A stretch of DNA of 46,495 bases from Parabacteroides sp. PFB2-10 (lineage in GTDB: Bacteria; Bacteroidota; Bacteroidia; Bacteroidales; Tannerellaceae). The stretch lies in NCBI RefSeq assembly GCF_029893085.1, contig NZ_JARXWI010000021.1, positions 1-46,495 of the forward strand, read 5' to 3'. Shown in pieces: positions 7,972 to 16,926 of the stretch. The notes under the pieces were generated by a model that saw only the letters and a list, made by a program, of their open reading frames with translations, had not been told where the DNA came from and did not search any database. Position 1 is the stretch's first letter, and each line of letters starts with the position of its first letter. Made by a program: the position numbers and the translations under genes.

Positions 7972-10900
7972 CTATTCGTTCTTTCTGTATTTCTCCTGAT
8001 ACTCGGAGGGAGACAAGCCGTAGAGCGCTTTAAAATTTTTGGCGAAATAGGAGCGGCTGCTGAATCCAACCTTCTGAGCAACCTCCGATATGTTCATGTC
8101 GGCTTCTTTGAGTAGTTGCGCGCCGACTTCAAGTCGGATATTGCGTATCAGGTCGATGGGAGAAAGACCGGTGGCTGCTTTTACTTTTCGGTAGAAGTTT
8201 GCCCGACTCAAGCCCAACGACTCGTATATCATGGATATATCTAATTCCTGATTGGAGATATTGGCTTTCACAAAATCGACATATTGGCTGAGGAAGCTGC
8301 CCTTGTCGGTCGCCGTGTCGATCTTTATAGTGGCCAGGGTGTTCGATTGGGTTGGCTTCTCTTCATGAAGATGGCGGTTTTTCAACAGGTTCTTGATCCT
8401 TGCTTTCACCAGTGTTATCTGGAAGGGTTTGACGATATAGTCGTCGGCTCCGGCCTCGAGTCCCTCTTCAATCTGGGCTATCATCGATTTGCCCGTCAAC
8501 AGGATCACCGGGATCTGCTGGTAGGGATCGGTTGTTTTTATATATTTACACAGCTCTATCCCGCTCATTTCAGGCATAACCACGTCGCTGATCACCATAT
8601 CCGGCATTTTTTCCAATGCCGTAAGCGCCTCTTTTCCGTTGGTCGCCAGGATAACTTTGTAATCATCTTCCAGTTGATGCTTCATGTACTCAATGATTTC
8701 CGGATCGTCGTCGGCCAGCAACACCGACTGTTTCTGCATCGTTTCCACCTTATCGAGCAACAGATTGATCTTCTTCTGCGTCTCAGGGTTCGATTGGGGA
8801 GCGATCAGTTCCTCTTTAAGCGGGGAACTTTGATTATCCGTATCGGGCAACAGAATAATAAAGCGGCTCCCCTGGCTTCCCGAGCTATCGGCCCAGATAT
8901 AGCCTTCGTGCTGATTGATGATCGACCGGGTCAGGCTCAGTCCGATACCTGTGCCCGGTGATTGCTGATGCAGGTCGTCTTTGAAGCGGTAGAAGGGTTC
9001 GAATATTTTCTTTCCCTCTTCTTGTGTAAAGCCTTTGCCGGTGTCGATCACCTCTACCAACAGATAGTCGTTCCGGCCGATCTCCTCTCCGATTGTCTCA
9101 CGGCCAGGCGGAACAACCGGATTGTCCAGCTGGCTTGTCCGGGAAATACGCAGGCAGACGCTTTCATCGGAAGGGGTGAATTTGAAGGCGTTCGACAATA
9201 GATTATAAAACACTTTCTCTATTTCGGCTTCGTCATAGGTGACATAATATATATCGGGGAGGTGGTTCTCCAACAGGAAGGTTATGTTTCTCTTGTTGGC
9301 TACGCTTTCAAACGAGAGGTATATTTCACGCACAAAAGCGGAGAAGTTGAATTTTTTCTTGTTGAGCACCGTTTTCCCTGCTTCATACTTTTGTATGTCC
9401 ATCAGGTTGTTCACCAGGTGGAGCATCCTTTTGCTGTTTTTATTCATCAGGTTCAACGATTGCTTTACCTCCGTCGAAAAGGAGATGTATTGCAAGAGAT
9501 CTTCCAATGGGTTGATGATGAGTGTCAGCGGTGTTCGAAGCTCATGCGCGAAGTTCGTAAACATGCGGATGCGTTCTTCATTCAACTCTTTCATTCTATC
9601 CTGTTCCTTTTGTTTGAAACGCATTTCACGTTCGCGCTCATGCTTCCGGTGCTGATATTGATAGATTAATATGGCAGTAATCAATAAAATCAAGGCGTAT
9701 AGACTATAGGCCCACCAACTCCTGTAGAAAGGTGGCTTCACTAAAATATGCAAAACGGTTTCATGCGGATTCCATATCCCGTCATTATTGGAAGCCCGGA
9801 CACGGAAGATATAGTTGCCCGACCGGAGTTTGCTGTAATAGGCCTCCCGTCGGTTGCCGACCATGTGCCAGTCGTCGTCCGCTCCTTCCAGTTTATACAT
9901 GTATTGGTTGCTTTCCGGATGTATGTAGTTCAAGGCGGAATAGGTAATGGCTATGTTGTTTTGCCTGGCATTCAGGGTGATGGAATAGTCGGTCGGGTAG
10001 TTGGCTTTCGGATTGGTTCTCTTCAGTTGATGAATGATGTCCTCATGGTTATTGGTAACTAAGGAGGTAATATATAATGGCGGAATGGTCGGATTCTGTT
10101 TGATCTGTTGCGGATTGAAGGCCAATATGCCCTTGCTTGCCGGGAAATAGATGGTACCGTTGGAGGAGACCGAGCCGGCATGGATGGTAAACTCCTGCGT
10201 GGGCACCGTGGCTGACTTAACGGGGTAGAACAGATCGTCGTTCCTGTTTAACCGAAAGATATCACTCCCACTGGCCACCCAAAGCTCCCGGTTGTTGTCT
10301 AATACGAGTGAGGTGATATTGCTGCTCGTGAGCCCCTCTTCCCGTTGATAGTGTTTTACGAAGGAGAACTGCCGGTCTAATTTGAATAAACCTCCCTTTG
10401 TCGTGGCTATCCATATCATGCCGGAGTCCTGGATGATGGAGGATATGATGCCCAGTCGGTCGTACTTGCCTAACGGCGGAAGCTTTTCGTTCAGTGTTTC
10501 AACGGTTTGCCGCTTTCTGTCATACCGAAAAATCTCTCCCCGGAAGGTGCCGAAGAGGAATACCTCGGGCTGCAACTCCAGGATGGTGGTCACATAAGGG
10601 AACGATCGCTTGTCGCCGTTTGCCTCAAATTCATTTATTATTCGTCCCTTCCGGTCGATCATCACCAGGTTGCTGGTGTTGCTTGTCGGGATCCACAGGT
10701 TTTTTTGGTTGTCGACATACAGGGTGAAGATATCATTCTCTTTCGAATCGAAAAGAAGGCTGTATTTTCCTGTGCGCATTGAGAAGGAATAGACGGAACC
10801 AAAGTGCGTGCCGCAGTAAATTGTCTCGTCTTCAATCCATATCGATTTAATGATATTCAGTTCATAGTTTCCCTCTTCCGGGTCGGTGATCGGGAAGAGT

Positions 10901-12057
10901 TTTTGTTTTCGTGTGCGGGGATCATAGAACAATAATCCGGCGCCTTCGGTGGCAAACCACATATTTCCGTTTTTATCTTCCTGCCCTAACCCCATAATAC
11001 CCGCATATTCATCGGGGGTTATATAATAGATAGATTTGTGGTATGCGCTGTAGTAATTGATGCCTGCCGAGTAGGTACCGATCCAGAGTGTCTGGTCTTT
11101 GTCGACAAGCATGGAGTGGATAGAGTAATGACTCAACCCGCCCTGCCCTTCGATATTCATATAAACAGATGAAATCCGGTCGTTGGTGCGATCGAATATG
11201 TACAATCCGCTGAAGGTTCCTATCAATAGCGAATCCGGATTCAGGAACACAAGCGAACGCACCCGGTCGTTGCCCAAGCCGGAGTTTTGCTTTGTGTAGT
11301 GCGTGAATGTTTTGGTTTCCCGGTGATACCGGCATAGTCCATCCTCTTCGCTTGCCAGCCAAATGTATTCCCGGTCGAAGCAGATCTGGGTGATATAGTT
11401 GGCCGGTAGCGAGGTGTTGTTGCCTGCCTCCGGCAGCCATTGCTCGCGCAACTGCCAGTCTTTCGTATAGACGAAAACCCCTTCCGCGCTTGTTCCGATA
11501 TAAATATCTCCGTTGGCGTCCTGCGAAACGGAGGATATCGACGAGGTTATCTCCGGCAGGTGCATAAAGTAATCGGCTGTTTGGTCGGAACTGCATCGAT
11601 AAATATGGGAATAGGAAAAGATATAAAGCTCTCCATCGGCATGCGAAAGAAGGTGACTGGTCGCTTTATACGGATTCTCCGGGTGGATATCCGAAGGAAG
11701 GAAGCGGGTGATCTGCCCGGAAACATAGTCGATGCAGTTAAAGCCATAGGTAGTTGCCACCCATATATTCTTATTCCTGTCTTGCGCAATGGCCTGGATA
11801 TAGCTGTCGGATAACGAAAGAGAATCATTCACCTCATTGCGATACACTTTGAATTCGTAGCCATTGTATTTGTTCAATCCGTCGCGGGTACCAAACCAAA
11901 GGTATCCGTCTGCGTCCTGAAAGATGCGCCTGACCGATACTTGCGACAACCCATGTTCGACTCCCAGATGAGAAAAAAAGAAATTTATGCTTCCCCACAT
12001 AGGAAAGCTACACAATAGGAAAAGGGATAGGTAGTAAAACTTACATTGCTTACCCAT
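7972..12057 (-). CDS. Hybrid two-component system regulator (HTCS) of the PUL
   Basis: One-protein sensor and transcription factor of 1361 residues. It should bind an oligosaccharide in the periplasm and activate the neighbouring susCD operon. After a signal peptide come two-bladed-propeller style repeats (for example DGYLWFGTRDGLNKYNGYEF near residue 50) up to about residue 690. A Y_Y_Y domain (about 700-765) and one membrane segment near 779-802 follow. The cytoplasmic part has a HisKA motif FAHELRTPLT with H838, a HATPase domain (NLLSNAFKFTP; GTGIGLSLTRS), a receiver with D1158 in MVISDVVMPEMSG, and a C-terminal AraC-type HTH ending GLSPSEYQEKYRKNE. All expected residues are intact. A -7 box TATCTTTG lies 32 bp upstream of its start. 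Confidence 0.97.
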   Translation of the reverse strand: MGKQCKFYYLSLFLLCSFPMWGSINFFFSHLGVEHGLSQVSVRRIFQDADGYLWFGTRDGLNKYNGYEFKVYRNEVNDSLSLSDSYIQAIAQDRNKNIWVATTYGFNCIDYVSGQITRFLPSDIHPENPYKATSHLLSHADGELYIFSYSHIYRCSSDQTADYFMHLPEITSSISSVSQDANGDIYIGTSAEGVFVYTKDWQLREQWLPEAGNNTSLPANYITQICFDREYIWLASEEDGLCRYHRETKTFTHYTKQNSGLGNDRVRSLVFLNPDSLLIGTFSGLYIFDRTNDRISSVYMNIEGQGGLSHYSIHSMLVDKDQTLWIGTYSAGINYYSAYHKSIYYITPDEYAGIMGLGQEDKNGNMWFATEGAGLLFYDPRTRKQKLFPITDPEEGNYELNIIKSIWIEDETIYCGTHFGSVYSFSMRTGKYSLLFDSKENDIFTLYVDNQKNLWIPTSNTSNLVMIDRKGRIINEFEANGDKRSFPYVTTILELQPEVFLFGTFRGEIFRYDRKRQTVETLNEKLPPLGKYDRLGIISSIIQDSGMIWIATTKGGLFKLDRQFSFVKHYQREEGLTSSNITSLVLDNNRELWVASGSDIFRLNRNDDLFYPVKSATVPTQEFTIHAGSVSSNGTIYFPASKGILAFNPQQIKQNPTIPPLYITSLVTNNHEDIIHQLKRTNPKANYPTDYSITLNARQNNIAITYSALNYIHPESNQYMYKLEGADDDWHMVGNRREAYYSKLRSGNYIFRVRASNNDGIWNPHETVLHILVKPPFYRSWWAYSLYALILLITAILIYQYQHRKHEREREMRFKQKEQDRMKELNEERIRMFTNFAHELRTPLTLIINPLEDLLQYISFSTEVKQSLNLMNKNSKRMLHLVNNLMDIQKYEAGKTVLNKKKFNFSAFVREIYLSFESVANKRNITFLLENHLPDIYYVTYDEAEIEKVFYNLLSNAFKFTPSDESVCLRISRTSQLDNPVVPPGRETIGEEIGRNDYLLVEVIDTGKGFTQEEGKKIFEPFYRFKDDLHQQSPGTGIGLSLTRSIINQHEGYIWADSSGSQGSRFIILLPDTDNQSSPLKEELIAPQSNPETQKKINLLLDKVETMQKQSVLLADDDPEIIEYMKHQLEDDYKVILATNGKEALTALEKMPDMVISDVVMPEMSGIELCKYIKTTDPYQQIPVILLTGKSMIAQIEEGLEAGADDYIVKPFQITLVKARIKNLLKNRHLHEEKPTQSNTLATIKIDTATDKGSFLSQYVDFVKANISNQELDISMIYESLGLSRANFYRKVKAATGLSPIDLIRNIRLEVGAQLLKEADMNISEVAQKVGFSSRSYFAKNFKALYGLSPSEYQEKYRKNE

Positions 12058-12088
12058 ATTATTTTAGATCAGATTGGCATTCTGATTA

Positions 12089-12096
12089 CAAAGATA
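12089..12096 (-). promoter_or_regulatory. Probable -7 box of the HTCS gene
   Basis: On the minus strand these bases read TATCTTTG, an exact match to the Bacteroidetes TAnnTTTG box. It would start transcription near 12082, giving a leader of about 25 nt before the HTCS start codon at 12057. No clear TTTG -33 element is seen. Confidence 0.5.
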
Positions 12097-12161
12097 GTGA
12101 ATATGAGATAATTCTATCCTGTTTTGAGATGTTTTTATCCGCAAATAATGGCTCGAACGGG

Positions 12162-12169
12162 TAGTTTTG
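12162..12169 (+). promoter_or_regulatory. Probable -7 box of the GH2 gene
   Basis: TAGTTTTG is an exact match to TAnnTTTG in the 140-bp divergent gap between the HTCS and GH2 genes. Transcription would start near 12176, about 22 nt before the GH2 start. A -33 TTTG at the right distance is not evident, so an activator may be needed. Confidence 0.5.
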
Positions 12170-12197
12170 TCTCAGAAAATATCTAAATGTCAATACT

Positions 12198-14312
12198 ATG
12201 ATCAAACGAATGATTTTTTATTTCCTTACAGGACTTTTCTGTATTACAACTCTTTCCGCCCAGGGGCGTGTGGTCGAACCATTCAATAACGGATGGTCGT
12301 TTAAGAAGGCGCCCGCAACGACCGAGTTGAGTGTAAACGCCCGAACATGGGATGCCGGATGGCAAGCGGTGGAACTGCCACACACCTGGAACGCCAAAGA
12401 CATGCAGGTGGTAGCAGCCAATTTCTATGAAGGAGCCGGCTATTATAAGAAGATGTACACACTTCCTGAAGCGATGGAAGGGAAACGCCTGTTTCTGCAC
12501 TTTGAAGGCGTCGGAGCCTGTGCGGAAGTGTATGTAAACGGCGAACTGGCAACTGCCCACAAAGGCGGCTATTCCGCTTTTGCCTGCGAGATCACCAAAC
12601 TGCTTAAGGCGGGAGAAGAGAATGAGATTATGGTGAAGGCCGATAATAAAGCGCGCCCCGATGTGATTCCGGTTAATCACCACCTGTTTGGTGTCTATGG
12701 CGGGATCTATCGTCCGGTCTGGCTGGTGGCTACCGATCCCTATGCGATCTGTGTAACCGACCATGCCTCTTCGGGTGTCTATATCACGCAAAAGAATGTA
12801 TCGCGCAAGCAGGCAGAGGTTGAGGTGAAGGTCAAACTCGATAACGGCAGTCTGCAACCGGCACCCGTTACATTGAAAAACACAATCTACGACCAATCGG
12901 GCAAATTGATCAAAACGCACAGCCAGTCTTTTGATCTCTCTCCACAAGGCATTCGCAGCTTTACCTCTTCATTTACTATCAAGCATCCGCATCTCTGGCA
13001 TGGGCGTAAAGATCCTTATCTCTATAAGGTGGTTAGCCAGCTGATTCAGGAAGGAAAAGTGATCGACGAAGTGGTTGAACCGCTGGGACTCCGCCATTAC
13101 GAAGCCAGAGCAGGCGAAGGATTCTTCCTGAACGGTGAGAAATATCCTATGTATGGTGTGTGTCGCCATCAGGATTGGTGGGGATTAGGCAGCGCTTTGC
13201 AAAACGAACACCATGATGCCGACCTGGCAACGATTATGGATCTGGGTGCAACCACCGTACGCTTTGCCCACTATCAGCAGTCGAGCTATCTCTATTCCCG
13301 CTGTGATACCTTGGGATTGATCATCTGGGCGGAAATACCTTTTGTGAACCGTGTCACCGGACAGGAGGCCGAGAATGCACGGAATCAGTTGCGTGAGATG
13401 ATTCGTCAGAACTTCAACCACCCCTCTATCTATGTGTGGGGATTGCACAACGAGGTGTATCGTCCGCATGAATACACCCGCGAGTTGACCCAATCGCTTC
13501 ACGACCTGGCCAAAACAGAAGACCCCGATCGCTATACCGTTTCGGTCAATGGCTACGGACATATGGAGCATCCGGTCAATATGGTGGCTGATATACAAGG
13601 CATGAACCGCTATTTTGGCTGGTATGAAAAACAGTTGCAGGATATCGAACCCTGGGTAGAAGGCCTGGAAAAGAACTATCCGCATCAGAAACTGATGCTT
13701 ACGGAATATGGGGCGGATGCCAATATCGCCCACCAAACGGAATACCTGGGCGAATCGCTTAACTGGACCAAAGAGTTTTATCCCGAGACCTTCCAAACCA
13801 AAACGCACGAATACCATTGGAGTGTGATAGCAAACCACCCCTACATCCTGGCCTCTTATCTATGGAATACGTTCGACTTCGCCGTGCCCATGTGGGAACG
13901 TGGAGGAGTACCTGCCCGCAATATGAAAGGGTTGGTCACCTTCGATCGCAAGATAAAGAAAGATTCCTATTTCTGGTATAAAGCGAACTGGAGCGAAGAA
14001 CCGGTGCTCTACCTGACACAACGCCGTAACCCCGACCGCGAGAAAAAGATCACTTCTGTCACGGTCTATTCCAATATCGGCACTCCTCAGGTCTACCTGA
14101 ACGGGGTGGAACTGACGGGCATCCGACAGGGCTATACCGAGGTGCATTACGTTTTCGATGAAGTTACCCTGCACGATGGCGTGAATGTATTGAAAGCAGT
14201 GGTCACCCATAAGGGCGAGACCCATGAGGATCAGATCGAATGGAACTACAACGGTGAAAAGAAACGCGAAGCAGACACCTACTCGATCAAAGGCGAGCAC
14301 TGGGGATTCTAA
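12198..14312 (+). CDS. GH2-family glycoside hydrolase, probable beta-galactosidase, exported
   Basis: Exported retaining glycosidase of 704 residues with a signal peptide ending near LSAQG (residue 22). The order of domains is the usual GH2 one: jelly-roll (about 25-185, with VELPHTWNAKD and YVNGELATAHKGGYSAF), Ig-like (about 190-300), TIM barrel from about 305, and a C-terminal beta domain. Catalytic residues fit E419 in WGLHNEV (acid/base) and E503 in LTEYGAD (nucleophile). The stretch NMKGLVTFDRK followed by YKANW is typical of Bacteroides beta-galactosidases. It also contains the N-x-K pattern used to flag beta-glucuronidases, so a glucuronidase or galacturonidase activity stays possible. 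It is divergent from the HTCS and is likely part of the same regulon. Confidence 0.88.
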   Translation: MIKRMIFYFLTGLFCITTLSAQGRVVEPFNNGWSFKKAPATTELSVNARTWDAGWQAVELPHTWNAKDMQVVAANFYEGAGYYKKMYTLPEAMEGKRLFLHFEGVGACAEVYVNGELATAHKGGYSAFACEITKLLKAGEENEIMVKADNKARPDVIPVNHHLFGVYGGIYRPVWLVATDPYAICVTDHASSGVYITQKNVSRKQAEVEVKVKLDNGSLQPAPVTLKNTIYDQSGKLIKTHSQSFDLSPQGIRSFTSSFTIKHPHLWHGRKDPYLYKVVSQLIQEGKVIDEVVEPLGLRHYEARAGEGFFLNGEKYPMYGVCRHQDWWGLGSALQNEHHDADLATIMDLGATTVRFAHYQQSSYLYSRCDTLGLIIWAEIPFVNRVTGQEAENARNQLREMIRQNFNHPSIYVWGLHNEVYRPHEYTRELTQSLHDLAKTEDPDRYTVSVNGYGHMEHPVNMVADIQGMNRYFGWYEKQLQDIEPWVEGLEKNYPHQKLMLTEYGADANIAHQTEYLGESLNWTKEFYPETFQTKTHEYHWSVIANHPYILASYLWNTFDFAVPMWERGGVPARNMKGLVTFDRKIKKDSYFWYKANWSEEPVLYLTQRRNPDREKKITSVTVYSNIGTPQVYLNGVELTGIRQGYTEVHYVFDEVTLHDGVNVLKAVVTHKGETHEDQIEWNYNGEKKREADTYSIKGEHWGF

Positions 14313-14329
14313 CGTGCAGGGTAATTTGC

Positions 14330-14413
14330 TGTCAATTTAATAATCGCTTAGCAAGCGAAGCGCAAAGCAAAATGTCAATCGAAGATCGCTTAGCCGAAGG
14401 CGCAGAGCAAACA
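14330..14413. repeat. Two imperfect ~42-bp tandem units upstream of the TPR/AraC gene
   Basis: Units starting at 14330 and 14373 share TGTCAAT, then ATCGCTTAGC, then a GCGmAGmGCAAA-like tail with small gaps between. The rest of the 203-bp gap holds a possible promoter at 14468. No function is known to me; it may be a remnant of a dispersed repeat or an operator array. Confidence 0.5.
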
Positions 14414-14467
14414 GCGATTCACGCTTTTTTCTCTATCGGAAGTATCTGTTTCTTGTAATAAATTCTT

Positions 14468-14475
14468 TATATTTA
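14468..14475 (+). promoter_or_regulatory. Possible -7 box of the TPR/AraC gene
   Basis: TATATTTA differs from TAnnTTTG at the last base. It would give a start near 14482 and a leader of about 34 nt. A weak TCTG at 14445-14448 sits about 19 bp upstream as a possible -33 element. Confidence 0.3.
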
Positions 14476-14515
14476 CCCCGTTATCCAAAGAGAAACAACC
14501 CATACACGAAAAAAA

Positions 14516-16249
14516 ATGAAGCATTTTTATTATATCCTGTTTACGCTGCTGGTTGCCGGTTCGGTAATGGCACAGAATAAGAACCAACTACAAAAAGATT
14601 CGCTTCGTCGGGTTATTCCACAGACGGAAGGAGTAGAGAAGCTGAAAAACTACAGGAGTTTAGTCACTTTGTATACGGCGGAAGTGCGTAATCCGCATGT
14701 ATTGGATACGGCATGTGTGCTTCTGGATGAAATGAATGCCGAAGCAGAAAAAATGTCAAACACAGATTATCAGGTAATCAGCAGATACACGAAGCTCTTA
14801 TTCCTGTCCAATGCCTATAAATATGATGAAGTGATCAAGCAGGCTCCTGCTATTTTGGATTTTATACGGAAACAGAAAAGTTGGAACTCATATTATCATT
14901 TGCATACTATATTAGTTTCCGCTTATCTGCGTATAGGCAAAACTGAACAAGCGCTTCAAACGGCACAGGAAATACATGAACAGGCCAAAGAGCAGAATCA
15001 TGCAGGGGGAATGGCATATATGTTACGTTCTATGTCCAGCATTTATGCAAATCAAAGTCGATTGGAAGAATCAGAAAAATGCTTGAAAGAGTGTATTGAG
15101 CTAATACGGGATAGTGTCACCTATTCAGGTGTATTATCGGATATTTACATTAGCTTGATGAAAAATTATACAGTACAAAGGCGCTACGACGAAGCGCTGC
15201 GTACGGCCGAGGAAGCGACAGAAATTAATCGGCAATATGAGAAACAATCAGAAAGGGCACAACCGGGAGCATGGGCCAATTTGTACGATGCGTATACTAA
15301 TATATATATGCAGACAGAGAAGTATGACCTGGCTGAGGTTTATCTGAATAAATATGATAGTATCACGGGGAGAAGCGATATTCGCTATAGCAAAATGGCC
15401 CAAATCCTTTACGGTAATAAGCAATACGACAAAGCGCTGGAAATGGTAGATAAAGCGATAGAGATCTCTCGCTCTCCACTACAAGACAAGGGTGTGAAAC
15501 TAATGATCCTCATCGAAAAAGGAGAGGCGCGGGAAGGCTATCTTTTATTCAAGGATGTCGTTACCGAACTGGAGTCCACGCATAATAAAGAATACAACGC
15601 CCAAGTCGATGAGATCCGCACGCAATACGAAGTCGACCGCCATATCCTGGAAAAGGAACGCAACCGCAATTACGCCTATCTGGCGTTGATCGGCCTGGGA
15701 CTGGCGTTGTTGGCATTGGGTATCTGGATTATTTACTCCCGCCGCCTGTTGGAAAAGAACCGTAACCTGGTACGTCGCCTGCGCGAACAGGACGAACTCG
15801 CCCGCCAGCTCGAAGAGGAACGCGCTTCCCTGTCCAAGCTACGACTCGACATAAAAGAGACAGATTTATTGCCCGGAGAAACACCTCTCCCCCCTCCTGC
15901 CGATCCGCTCTACGAGCGGCTGATCGAGTTGGTCAACGAACAGGTCTATACCGATCCCGAGCTGAATCGTGCCTCACTGGCTGTCCGGGCAGGAACCAAC
16001 GAGCGCTACCTCAGCGACCTGATCAAACAGTACTTCAATCAAACCGTATCCAGTTATATCACAACCCACCGCCTGCGCCATGCCCGCCAGCTACTGGGCG
16101 ATCCGAACACAGAATACACCATTGAGGCAATCGCGCTGGATTCAGGCTTCGGTAGCCGTACCAATTTCCACAAGCTATTCCGCAAAGCGTATGGCCTCTC
16201 TCCGTCGGAGTTCCGCCGGCTGGCATTGGAAGAAACGGCTCTTTCCTGA
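14516..16249 (+). CDS. Membrane-tethered TPR protein with C-terminal AraC-type HTH regulator
   Basis: A 577-residue protein that starts with a signal peptide (about 1-19, ending VMAQ), continues with a helical TPR-type region (about 25-370; repeats such as YDEALRTAEEATEINRQ and YDKALEMVDKAIEIS), and has one membrane segment near residues 385-405 (YLALIGLGLALLALGIWIIY). A short coiled coil (LLEKNRNLVRRLREQDELA) leads to an AraC/XylS-type HTH at about 475-570 ending GLSPSEFRRLALEE. The layout predicts a periplasmic TPR sensor and a cytoplasmic DNA-binding domain held at the inner membrane. There are no kinase or receiver motifs. It lies between two PUL enzymes, so it may adjust their expression, but its signal and targets are not shown by the sequence. 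Confidence 0.88.
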   Translation: MKHFYYILFTLLVAGSVMAQNKNQLQKDSLRRVIPQTEGVEKLKNYRSLVTLYTAEVRNPHVLDTACVLLDEMNAEAEKMSNTDYQVISRYTKLLFLSNAYKYDEVIKQAPAILDFIRKQKSWNSYYHLHTILVSAYLRIGKTEQALQTAQEIHEQAKEQNHAGGMAYMLRSMSSIYANQSRLEESEKCLKECIELIRDSVTYSGVLSDIYISLMKNYTVQRRYDEALRTAEEATEINRQYEKQSERAQPGAWANLYDAYTNIYMQTEKYDLAEVYLNKYDSITGRSDIRYSKMAQILYGNKQYDKALEMVDKAIEISRSPLQDKGVKLMILIEKGEAREGYLLFKDVVTELESTHNKEYNAQVDEIRTQYEVDRHILEKERNRNYAYLALIGLGLALLALGIWIIYSRRLLEKNRNLVRRLREQDELARQLEEERASLSKLRLDIKETDLLPGETPLPPPADPLYERLIELVNEQVYTDPELNRASLAVRAGTNERYLSDLIKQYFNQTVSSYITTHRLRHARQLLGDPNTEYTIEAIALDSGFGSRTNFHKLFRKAYGLSPSEFRRLALEETALS

Positions 16250-16256
16250 GAGTAAA

Positions 16257-16321
16257 AAAAGCATTTTTTCCAGATTTAGGACATTCTTTTCCAGATGTAA
16301 GACAAGTGTTATAATGCTTTT
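16257..16321. repeat. 21-bp tandem repeats nested in a 9-bp inverted repeat
   Basis: AAAAGCATT (16257-16265) and its complement AATGCTTTT (16313-16321) enclose two direct units of 21 bp at 16266-16286 and 16287-16307. Both begin TTTTCCAGAT and they match at about 16 of 21 positions. The spacing of two helical turns suggests a protein-binding site ahead of the small downstream gene; the outer repeat could also act as a weak terminator of the AraC-type gene. Confidence 0.5.
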
Positions 16322-16349
16322 CTTCACTTTTGCTCCTATCAAAACAGAT

Positions 16350-16634
16350 ATGGAGATGAACGATTATTGTTGGATATATATTACACGGGATCCCCAAGCA
16401 GGAAACAAGCTGCAGGTGGCTATGGCTATCGATCTGCCTCAATTGCTACGCGAAAGCAGTGGACGGGAAGTAATCTATTACCGGCAGTTCAATACCACCC
16501 TCGACGCAATTGCCCATAAACTGCTGCTTATGAATGTAGAAAATGAGACGCTCTATTATATCATTCGGCAGATGAACCCGGCGATGCAGGACTTACGGAA
16601 AGACTTTGATACACTAACACTATATAATATATAA
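16350..16634 (+). CDS. Small protein with a degenerate GIY-YIG-like fold
   Basis: A 94-residue cytoplasmic protein. Its pattern follows the small single-domain GIY-YIG (UPF0213/YhbQ-like) proteins: an opening strand YCWIYITRDP, a second strand LQVAMAIDLPQLLRE in the place of the GIY-type strand and arginine helix, then VIYYRQFNTTLDAIAHKLLL matching the family's LVYYE-F-----AI-REK helix, and a closing MNPAMQDLRKDF like the family's NPEW-DL. The family's catalytic tyrosine, arginine and glutamate are not evident, so nuclease activity is doubtful. I chose the ATG at 16350 because the homologous part starts just after it; ATG codons at 16314 and 16356 are alternatives. It lies 100 bp after the TPR/AraC gene on the same strand. 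Its role is unknown. Confidence 0.6.
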   Translation: MEMNDYCWIYITRDPQAGNKLQVAMAIDLPQLLRESSGREVIYYRQFNTTLDAIAHKLLLMNVENETLYYIIRQMNPAMQDLRKDFDTLTLYNI

Positions 16635-16708
16635 AAGAAAAGGAGTAAAGCTAACCCCAATTACATACTTATTTAAAAGTACTCCTTTAAACGCCCTCTT
16701 TCTTATAT

Positions 16709-16737
16709 TACCTCCCCCGCTTTGGCGGGTGGAGGTA
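16709..16737 (+). terminator. Strong GC-rich hairpin after the small GIY-YIG-like gene
   Basis: TACCTCC-CCCGC pairs with GCGGG-GGAGGTA around a short TTTG loop, with one bulged base on the 3' side. Only a short ATTT follows, so termination efficiency is uncertain. It separates the small gene from the promoter of the GH127/146-type gene. Confidence 0.55.
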
Positions 16738-16858
16738 ATTTGGCGCTCAGTGTCTCTCTTTAATGAAAGGCTTTATACCAGGTACTTAAAAAAAGAAAAA
16801 AAGAAATAGTTATTCGTTGATTTTCTTGATATGATAGAGTAGTTATTGTTTTATTCTT

Positions 16859-16866
16859 TACCTTTG
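16859..16866 (+). promoter_or_regulatory. Probable -7 box of the GH127/146-type gene
   Basis: TACCTTTG matches TAnnTTTG exactly. Transcription should begin near 16873, leaving a leader of about 54 nt that contains CTACTCAATAATATTACTC (16887-16905). That motif has a spaced-out relative at 19957-19985. A canonical -33 element is not evident. Confidence 0.5.
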
Positions 16867-16926
16867 CTTTCGTTTGATAAAATCTACTACTCAATAATAT
16901 TACTCTAATTTAAACACCATGAAATC

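Noticed and set aside
12183-12947. 254-residue open frame on the minus strand
   Set aside because: It lies wholly inside the GH2 gene in antisense and has no recognisable domain. The GH2 frame has clear motifs and codon use like its neighbours.
13900-13960. Calling the GH2 enzyme a beta-glucuronidase from its N-x-K pattern
   Set aside because: The same NxKGLV-type stretch followed by YKANW is common in Bacteroides beta-galactosidases, so the motif is not decisive.
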